Assembly (NCBI GenBank): GCA_050954505.1
Contig: JBPBPY010000457.1
Span: forward strand, 1 to 9,672
Reading direction: 5' to 3'
DNA length: 9,672 bases
Source of the DNA: JAQGMO01 sp050954505
Lineage (GTDB): Bacteria; Pseudomonadota; Gammaproteobacteria; Burkholderiales; Burkholderiaceae_D
The notes under the pieces are model-generated. The model was not told the DNA's origin, made no database searches, and saw nothing but the letters and a program-made list of their open reading frames with translations. Below are positions 4,662 through 9,672 of the stretch, piece by piece; positions within the stretch are counted from its first letter, which is position 1; every line of letters starts with the position of its first letter. The translations under genes were made by a program, and so were the position numbers.

Positions 4662-6958
4662 TGACTCCACGCAGGGCTGAAATCATCTATTCGCTGAAAT
4701 GCTTTGCCGGTTCAATGCTGGCCTTGTATGCGGCCGAGTACTTCGGTTTGCCGCGCCCGTTCTGGGCCATGATGACCGCCTACATCGTCGCCAATCCGAT
4801 GACCGGGACGGTGCGCTCGAAAGCCCTGTATCGCTGCGGCGGGACCCTGGTGGGATCGAGCGTGACGGTGCTGATCGTGCCGCAACTGGCCAATGCACCT
4901 GAACTGCTGTCTCTGGCACTGGCCCTCTGGGTTGGACTGTGCCTGTACATTTCGTTGCTCGACCGCACCCCGCGCTCCTACTTCTTCATGCTGGCCGGCT
5001 ACACTGCCGGCCTGATCGGTTTTCCGGTGGTGGCCGATCCGACCACGGTGTTCGATGTGGCGCTGGCACGCAGCGAGGAAATCACGCTGGGGATCGTCTG
5101 CGCCACCATGGTCCATACGCTGATCCTGTCGCAAAGCCTGGGCGCGGCGCTGCTTGCACGTGTGAATCAGACCTTCGACGACGCGCGCGGCTGGATTCGC
5201 AGCGCCTTGCGCATCGCGCCGCTGGCGGCAGTGCATAAGGAGGGCGCCGAGCCTGCGGCGGTGGTCGATGCCTGGCGCAAGCTGGCCGCGGACATTACCG
5301 AACTGCGCCTGATGGCCAGCCACCTGCCGTTCGATACCTCGAGCCTGCGCTGGATGTCGGGCACCGTGCACGCGCTGCACGACCGCCTGGCACTGATGGT
5401 GCCGCTGCTGCTGTCGATCGAGGATCGGCTGCGCACCCTGGAGCAGATCGATCCGGCCAGCCTGACACCGCAATGGCGCGCGCTAGCCGCCGATATCCAG
5501 CGCTGGGTTGCGCTCAGTGCGCTGGAGCAGGGCTCGCCTGACGCCAGCCGCGCCGGCCAGCTGCGCGCCCAGATCGAGCAGCTCATGCCGGCACTTGGAG
5601 AAGACGTCTCGTGGAGCACGCTGCTGCAGCTCAACCTTGCAGTTCGCTTGCGTTCGCTGGTCGACACGATCGATGAAAGCCGCAGTCTGCAGCGCCAGCT
5701 CGACGATGTGCTGCACGGCCGCCGTGCGGATCGTTCGGTGCGGCTGGCGGGTACCTCCACCTGGGGCTTGCACCGCGACCATGGCATGGCGCTGCGCTCG
5801 GCATTCGCCGCCGTCATTGCCACTACTGCCTGCTGTGCATTCTGGATTATCACGGGCTGGCCCTCCGGCGCTGCAGCAGCCATGCTGGCGGCGGTATTCT
5901 GCTGTTTTTTCGCCGCCATGGATGATCCGGCGCCGAATATCCAGTCGTTCCTGGATTACACCATCTACTCGATTCCGATTTCGGCGTTCTACCTGCTGGT
6001 GGTCCTGCCTGCGATTCACAGTTTCGAAATGCTGGTCATGACACTGGCACCGGTGTTCCTGTTGATCGGCATTTTCCTGGCGCGGCCGGCCTGCATGGGG
6101 CGTGCGCTGGCGCTGATCTTCGGCGTCTGCGGCACGCTGAGCCTGCAGGATACCAATTCTAGCGACATGGTGTCCTTCACCAATGGCATGCTGGCGCAGA
6201 TCGTCGGCGTTTTTGCTGCCGTGCTGTTCACCCGCCTGCTGCGCTCGGCCACCGCCCAGCAGGTGGCGCGCCGTCTCATGCGTGCTGCCCGCAAGGAGCT
6301 GACCCGCATCAGCGCGCGCACCCGCGCACCCAATCTGCTGGCCATGTCGGCACTGATGCTCGACCGCATTGCCCTGCTGGCACCGCGCCTGGCATTGGCC
6401 GGTCCACAAGCCGATCCAGGTGCATTTGCCGCGCTCTGCGATTTGCGTGTCGGCCTGAACATGGCGCAACTGCGCCATGTTCAGGCCGGCGACCTGGCCA
6501 ACAACCTGCCCAATGATCTGTCGAACAGGTTTTCGGGCAGCCCGCTCAAGCGCTCGCGTGGCTTGCTGCCCGGCCGGCTGAAATACCGGCAGCAGCCACA
6601 TGGCTTGCAGCTGAGTGAATTGATGACGGCACTGCACCAGCACTTTCTCGCGCCGGTTCCTGCGGCCGGTGCCATGCAGGCCGGCTCTGCCGCCTTGCTC
6701 GGCACTCTGGATGACGCCTTGCGCAATGCGGTACGGCATGGCGCGGGTGCAGGAACGCATGCCGGCATGCTGGCCGAACGCGATGTTGCCGTCGCTGCGC
6801 TGGTGAGCATACGCCGTGACCTGTTTCCGGATGCGCCATTCTTCGTGCAGCTACCGTTGCCTGCGGCGGCTGTGCACCCGATGCCTGCGGTGGCTGCCCA
6901 TGACCCAGGCGCTGCGCCATCGAGCCCGCACCACCCCACGCAGGAGCAATCGAAATGA
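4661..6958 (+). CDS. FUSC-family inner-membrane efflux transporter (AaeB-like)
   Basis: Inner-membrane transporter of 765 residues, longer than E. coli AaeB (about 655). It has the two-block FUSC architecture. The first membrane block is at about 9-175 and includes FWAMMTAYIVANPMTGTVRS and the TPRSYFFMLAGYTAGLIGFP region. A cytoplasmic helical segment at about 175-365 contains LRLMASHLPFD. The second membrane block is at about 370-530, from LRSAFAAVIATTACCAFWII through PAPNIQSFLDYTIYSIPIS to the Leu/Phe-rich helix before LLRSATAQQVARR. A cytoplasmic C-terminal domain (535-765) includes DLRVGLNMAQLRH. Known relatives export p-hydroxybenzoate and related aromatic acids; substrate here is inferred. 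ATG 4661 is preferred because AGGAAGG lies seven bases upstream and it overlaps the marR stop. Two strong DNA inverted repeats lie within the C-terminal coding part. The stop overlaps the next gene by four bases. Confidence 0.9.
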   Translation: MTPRRAEIIYSLKCFAGSMLALYAAEYFGLPRPFWAMMTAYIVANPMTGTVRSKALYRCGGTLVGSSVTVLIVPQLANAPELLSLALALWVGLCLYISLLDRTPRSYFFMLAGYTAGLIGFPVVADPTTVFDVALARSEEITLGIVCATMVHTLILSQSLGAALLARVNQTFDDARGWIRSALRIAPLAAVHKEGAEPAAVVDAWRKLAADITELRLMASHLPFDTSSLRWMSGTVHALHDRLALMVPLLLSIEDRLRTLEQIDPASLTPQWRALAADIQRWVALSALEQGSPDASRAGQLRAQIEQLMPALGEDVSWSTLLQLNLAVRLRSLVDTIDESRSLQRQLDDVLHGRRADRSVRLAGTSTWGLHRDHGMALRSAFAAVIATTACCAFWIITGWPSGAAAAMLAAVFCCFFAAMDDPAPNIQSFLDYTIYSIPISAFYLLVVLPAIHSFEMLVMTLAPVFLLIGIFLARPACMGRALALIFGVCGTLSLQDTNSSDMVSFTNGMLAQIVGVFAAVLFTRLLRSATAQQVARRLMRAARKELTRISARTRAPNLLAMSALMLDRIALLAPRLALAGPQADPGAFAALCDLRVGLNMAQLRHVQAGDLANNLPNDLSNRFSGSPLKRSRGLLPGRLKYRQQPHGLQLSELMTALHQHFLAPVPAAGAMQAGSAALLGTLDDALRNAVRHGAGAGTHAGMLAERDVAVAALVSIRRDLFPDAPFFVQLPLPAAAVHPMPAVAAHDPGAAPSSPHHPTQEQSK
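6451..6488. repeat. Perfect 18-base inverted repeat with 2-base spacer inside the FUSC gene
   Basis: The left arm CGGCCTGAACATGGCGCA (6451-6468) and right arm TGCGCCATGTTCAGGCCG (6471-6488) are exact reverse complements separated by AC, a 38-base near-palindrome. It encodes the GLNMAQLRHVQAG stretch of the FUSC C-terminal domain. In RNA it would form a very stable hairpin (the loop would need to open one or two pairs). No U-run follows, so it is not a standard intrinsic terminator. Chance occurrence of 18 paired bases is very unlikely. Confidence 0.9.
6558..6599. repeat. Bulged inverted repeat (14 pairs) inside the FUSC gene
   Basis: The left arm at 6558-6573 (GTGGCTtGCTGCCcGG, lower case unpaired) pairs with the right arm CCGGCAGCAGCCAC at 6586-6599, giving fourteen pairs with two single-base bulges and a 12-base loop. 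It lies 70 bases after the perfect palindrome, in the same coding region. It may add to an RNA structure in the operon transcript between the FUSC membrane block and the DUF1656 gene, or it may simply reflect GC-rich codons. Confidence 0.55.
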
Positions 6959-7164
6959 TCGGCGAAGTCAGTTTTTACGGCATGTACATTCCCTGGATCC
7001 TGATTCTGTGCCTGGCCTCGATCGCCTGCTCGCGTGCGATTGCCTGGTTGATGACGCGCTTTGGCCTCTACCGGCTGGTTTGGCATCCGGCGTTGTTCGA
7101 TTTTGCGGTGTTCATCATCGTCCTGGGCAGCTTCACCTTTCTTTTACCGCATGAGATCTACTGA
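6955..7164 (+). CDS. DUF1656 small inner-membrane protein (AaeX-like)
   Basis: A 69-residue membrane protein with two predicted helices, at about 11-31 (YIPWILILCLASIACSRAIA) and 48-64 (FDFAVFIIVLGSFTFLL). The start MIGEVSFYGMYIP and the central RLVWHPALFDFA motif are typical of DUF1656. Relatives are found between FUSC transporters and HlyD-type adaptors, as with AaeX beside AaeA and AaeB in E. coli. Its biochemical role is not established, but the constant linkage suggests an accessory of the pump. ATG 6955 overlaps the FUSC stop (ATGA), with AGGAG nine bases upstream at 6942-6946. It is followed by a seven-base gap to the adaptor gene. Confidence 0.9.
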   Translation: MIGEVSFYGMYIPWILILCLASIACSRAIAWLMTRFGLYRLVWHPALFDFAVFIIVLGSFTFLLPHEIY

Positions 7165-7171
7165 GAACGCC

Positions 7172-8089
7172 ATGAAAATTACCCTGCCGGCCGTGGGCCG
7201 GTTTGCCGTCACCCTGACCGTCGTCGCGCTTGCCATCCTCGTTGGCCATCGCCTGTGGACCCATTACGAAGTCGAACCATGGACCCGCGATGGCCGGGTC
7301 AAGGCCAACGTCGTGCAGGTTGCGCCCGATGTGACCGGCCAGGTGGTGAAGATGTATGTGCGCGACAACCAGCAGGTCAAGGCAGGCCAGCCTTTGTTCG
7401 ACATCGACAGCGCCCGTTTCGAGCTGGCGCTGCGCACCGCCGAAGCCGCCGAACGCGCGCCGAGAGCCGCCCTGGCGCAGGCGCAGAAGGAAGCCGAGCG
7501 CAATATCCAGCTCAAGGACCTGGTGGCGCAGGAAGTGCGCGAGCAGGGCAATGCACGGGTGGACCAGGCGCGCGCCGCGCTCGAGGGTGTCAAGGTCGCC
7601 GGCGACCTGGCGCGCCTGAACCTGGCACGCACCCATGTGGTGTCGGCGGTCAACGGCACCATTACCAATCTTGACCTTCAGCTCGGTACCTATGTCAGTG
7701 CGGGCCGGCCGGTGATGGCGATGATCGACAACGATTCGTTTTATGTCGAGGGCTATTTCGAGGAAACCAAGCTGCCCCGCATCCAGATCGGCGACCCGGT
7801 AACGATTGCTCTGATGGGCCAGCAACAGATGCTGGCCGGCCACGTCGACAGCTTTTCCGGCGGTATCGCCGACCGCGACCGCAGCACTTCCGCCAACCTG
7901 CTGCCGAACGTCAATCCCACTTTCAACTGGGTGCGTCTGGCCCAGCGCATACCGGTGCGGGTGGCAATCGACAGCGTGCCGGCGCCAGTGAGGCTGATCG
8001 CCGGCCAGACCGTTACCGTGGAAGTGCACCCCAACGGTGGTGAAGTTGGCAGCCCGAGAACAGCGGCAAGAACCCGGGGTGCGCCATGA
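7172..8089 (+). CDS. AaeA-like HlyD-family periplasmic adaptor
   Basis: Adaptor of 305 residues linking the FUSC transporter to the outer-membrane lipoprotein. It has a single N-terminal membrane anchor at about 10-28. YEVEPWTRDGRVKANVVQVA (32-51) is characteristic of the AaeA/EmrA-like branch. The first lipoyl half, with APDVTGQVVKMYVRDNQQVK, is at 51-70. A fairly short alpha-helical hairpin at about 84-152 is followed by the second lipoyl half (VVSAVNGTITNLDLQLGTYV). The beta-barrel includes FYVEGYFEETKLPRIQIGDP (190-209). FNWVRLAQRIPVRVAID (251-267) is the usual AaeA-type signature. ATG 7172 is chosen; an in-frame ATG at 7151 inside the preceding gene would add seven residues ahead of the anchor. 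Its stop overlaps the next start (ATGA). The C-terminal 15 residues (GEVGSPRTAARTRGAP) look like a non-conserved tail. Confidence 0.92.
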   Translation: MKITLPAVGRFAVTLTVVALAILVGHRLWTHYEVEPWTRDGRVKANVVQVAPDVTGQVVKMYVRDNQQVKAGQPLFDIDSARFELALRTAEAAERAPRAALAQAQKEAERNIQLKDLVAQEVREQGNARVDQARAALEGVKVAGDLARLNLARTHVVSAVNGTITNLDLQLGTYVSAGRPVMAMIDNDSFYVEGYFEETKLPRIQIGDPVTIALMGQQQMLAGHVDSFSGGIADRDRSTSANLLPNVNPTFNWVRLAQRIPVRVAIDSVPAPVRLIAGQTVTVEVHPNGGEVGSPRTAARTRGAP

Positions 8090-9648
8090 ATCCGGCTGCG
8101 CCTGGAATCGCCGGCCTGCCGCTGGCAAGGAACCGCAGCGCGACCGGCATGCGCGCCTTCATGCCGCCACTGCGCCGGTTGGGTGCTGCCACGCTGGCAA
8201 GCCTGCTGGCTGCCTGCACCACGGTCGGCCCGAATTACCGGGTGGCGGCAGAAGCGGTCGTCAACCGGCCGCAAGCGGCGGCGCAATTTGCCGCGGCAGC
8301 CGACAGGAATTTTCGCAGCGACGCACTGCCACCGCAATGGTGGCGCTTGTACCATGACGCCACGCTCGACGGCCTGATTGCCAAGGCCTTTGCCGCCAAT
8401 ACCGATCTGCGCGTTGCTGCGGCCAACCTCGAACGCGCCCAGGCTGCAGTGCGCGAAGTCGAAGGCGCGCGCGAGCCTGAACTGGCACTCAAGGCGGCAC
8501 CCGGCTATGGCCGCCCATCGGCGGTGTCGCTGGCGCAGCCGGCGGCGTTCTCGGATAGCTACAACTACGACGTCGGCGCCGCCGTCTCCTATCAGGTCGA
8601 CCTGGTTGGCAAGATCACCCGCGCAGTCGAAGCGGCGAGTGCCGATGCCGAGGCGGCGCAGGCAGCGGCCGACCTTGCACATGTGATGGTGGCCGCGCAC
8701 ACGGCAGCCGCGTACGTGGACAATTGCGCCACTGGCCAGCAGATCGCCGTGGCGCAGAAATCGGTCGATACCCAGCGCGAGTTTGCCAACCTGACCCAGC
8801 AGCGGGTGACGGCCGGGCGCGGCAATGTGCTGGAAACCAGCCGAGCCCAGGCCCAGCTGGAACAACTGCGCTCGGCGCTGCCCTCGCTGCTGGCCGCCCA
8901 CCGCGTGGCACAGTATCGACTCTCGGTACTGACGGGTGAAGTGCCGGGCCAGCTGGCGCCGCAACTCGATGCCTGCGTCGCGCCACCGGTACTGGCCCAG
9001 CCCATTCCAGTGGGCGATGGCGCTGCACTGCTGCGCCGGCGCCCGGACATTCGCCAGGCCGAGCGAGGCGTGGCAAGTGCCAGTGCCCGCATTGGTGTGG
9101 CCACGGCAGCACTGTATCCCAGCATCAGCCTGGGCTTAAGTGTCGGCAGTACCGGTCTGGTCGATGAGTTCGGCGCCGGCAATGCCTTTCGCTGGGGACT
9201 CGGCCCGCTGATCAGCTGGTCGCTGCCCTCGGCCGGCACGCACAGCCGCATTGCCCAGGCCCAGGCGGCCGATGTGGCAGCGGTGGCGCGTTTTGATGCG
9301 GCGGTGTTGAAGGCATTGCTGGAAACCGAGAGTGCGCTGACAACCTATGCGCGGGAACTCGACCGCAATGCGGCATTGCGGGCCGCGCGCGACCAGAGTG
9401 CCTTGGCTTCACGCCAGTCGGCAGAGTTGTATCGCTATGGCCGCACCGACTTCCTCACCACGCTCGATGCCGAACGCACGCTGGCCAGCGCCGAAAGCGC
9501 GCTGGCAGCATCGGACGGCAAGCTGGCCAGCGATCAGGTGACCCTGTTCATGGCGCTCGGTGGCGGGTGGGAGCAGGAAGGGGCAGTGCAAACCGCGCAG
9601 CCGCAAAGCCCGGAACGCAGTGCGCCACCGGCCAGGCATGCCGACTGA
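8086..9648 (+). CDS. NodT-family outer-membrane efflux lipoprotein
   Basis: Outer-membrane channel of up to 520 residues, completing the FUSC pump. A lipobox LAAC places the lipidated cysteine at residue 44, followed by TTVGPNYRV, the usual start of NodT-type mature proteins. The two OEP repeats are visible. The second contains LLRRRPDIRQAERGVASASA (about 315-334) with ARIGVATAALYPSISL after it, then GLGPLISWSLPSAGTHSRIA, all hallmark motifs. The first start (ATG 8086) overlaps the adaptor stop and has GGGG six bases upstream, but it makes a 43-residue leader. ATG 8149 (residue 22) or 8161 (residue 26, MPPLRRLGAATLASLLAAC) would give a normal 18-22 residue lipoprotein signal, so the true start may be one of these. 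Only 24 bases remain after the stop and no terminator is seen in them. Confidence 0.93.
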   Translation: MNPAAPGIAGLPLARNRSATGMRAFMPPLRRLGAATLASLLAACTTVGPNYRVAAEAVVNRPQAAAQFAAAADRNFRSDALPPQWWRLYHDATLDGLIAKAFAANTDLRVAAANLERAQAAVREVEGAREPELALKAAPGYGRPSAVSLAQPAAFSDSYNYDVGAAVSYQVDLVGKITRAVEAASADAEAAQAAADLAHVMVAAHTAAAYVDNCATGQQIAVAQKSVDTQREFANLTQQRVTAGRGNVLETSRAQAQLEQLRSALPSLLAAHRVAQYRLSVLTGEVPGQLAPQLDACVAPPVLAQPIPVGDGAALLRRRPDIRQAERGVASASARIGVATAALYPSISLGLSVGSTGLVDEFGAGNAFRWGLGPLISWSLPSAGTHSRIAQAQAADVAAVARFDAAVLKALLETESALTTYARELDRNAALRAARDQSALASRQSAELYRYGRTDFLTTLDAERTLASAESALAASDGKLASDQVTLFMALGGGWEQEGAVQTAQPQSPERSAPPARHAD

Positions 9649-9672
9649 GGCAGCGCTTGCGCATCGAGCCGG

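Noticed and set aside
3738..4670. Minus-strand open frame of 310 codons spanning the ferredoxin, intergenic region and marR
   Set aside because: It would run through the AT-rich promoter region and opposite a clear MarR-family gene. The ferredoxin frame, with its Cys motif and ribosome-binding site, is the real one.
5483..6760. Minus-strand open frame of 425 codons within the FUSC gene
   Set aside because: The composition is rich in Gln, Arg and His with no domain. It is the complement of a clearly recognisable transporter.
6757..6770. 14-base perfect palindrome GCATGCCGGCATGC in the FUSC gene
   Set aside because: About one palindrome of this length is expected by chance in a window of this size, and it is inside coding sequence with no supporting context.
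7753..8964. Minus-strand open frame of 403 codons across the adaptor and NodT genes
   Set aside because: It is antisense to two well-supported genes whose motifs read correctly on the plus strand.

Overview
This window is GC-rich apart from one AT-rich intergenic patch. Codon use, family signatures and gene packing look like a Gram-negative beta-proteobacterium, probably Burkholderiales and perhaps Oxalobacteraceae (Massilia, Duganella or Janthinobacterium type). That placement is an inference from style, not a database match. Almost all of the DNA is coding, and most of it encodes two complete or near-complete tripartite efflux systems facing away from each other.

Left part (1-3029, minus strand): a CzcCBA-type heavy-metal efflux operon read leftward. 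It runs from an outer-membrane factor (CzcC-like) to a periplasmic adaptor (CzcB-like) to an RND pump (CzcA-like), and the pump is cut off by the window edge after 151 codons. The genes overlap by 4 and 11 bases. A 250-base leader (3030-3282) lies upstream. It carries a TTGACA -35-like element inside a palindrome, two heptamer direct repeats, and a 10-base tandem repeat array.

Middle (3283-4051, minus strand): two small genes. One encodes a 139-residue protein of unknown function with a C-terminal membrane anchor. The other encodes a stand-alone plant-type [2Fe-2S] ferredoxin with a CX4CX2C...C cluster motif.

Intergenic switch (4052-4184): an AT-rich region between the ferredoxin gene and the right-hand operon. 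It contains a perfect 12-base palindrome, TTAGCATGCTAA, which differs at one position from the SlyA consensus TTAGCAAGCTAA. It sits directly after an extended -10 promoter element, and a second inverted repeat lies just upstream.

Right part (4185-9648, plus strand): a five-gene operon encoding a SlyA/MarR-type regulator, a FUSC-family inner-membrane transporter (AaeB-like), a DUF1656 small membrane protein (AaeX-like), an AaeA/HlyD-type periplasmic adaptor and a NodT-family outer-membrane lipoprotein. Four of its genes follow the previous one with overlaps or a 7-base gap. Together they would form an inner-membrane to outer-membrane conduit for aromatic acids or related toxic organics, probably derepressed when the regulator binds a ligand. 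The most unusual DNA structure is a perfect inverted repeat with 18-base arms and a 2-base spacer inside the FUSC coding sequence (6451-6488).

The gene content is recognisable efflux biology, with no sign of a mobile element, CRISPR array or RNA gene. The points worth a second look are regulatory DNA, the intragenic palindrome, and the ferredoxin that shares a control region with the pump.
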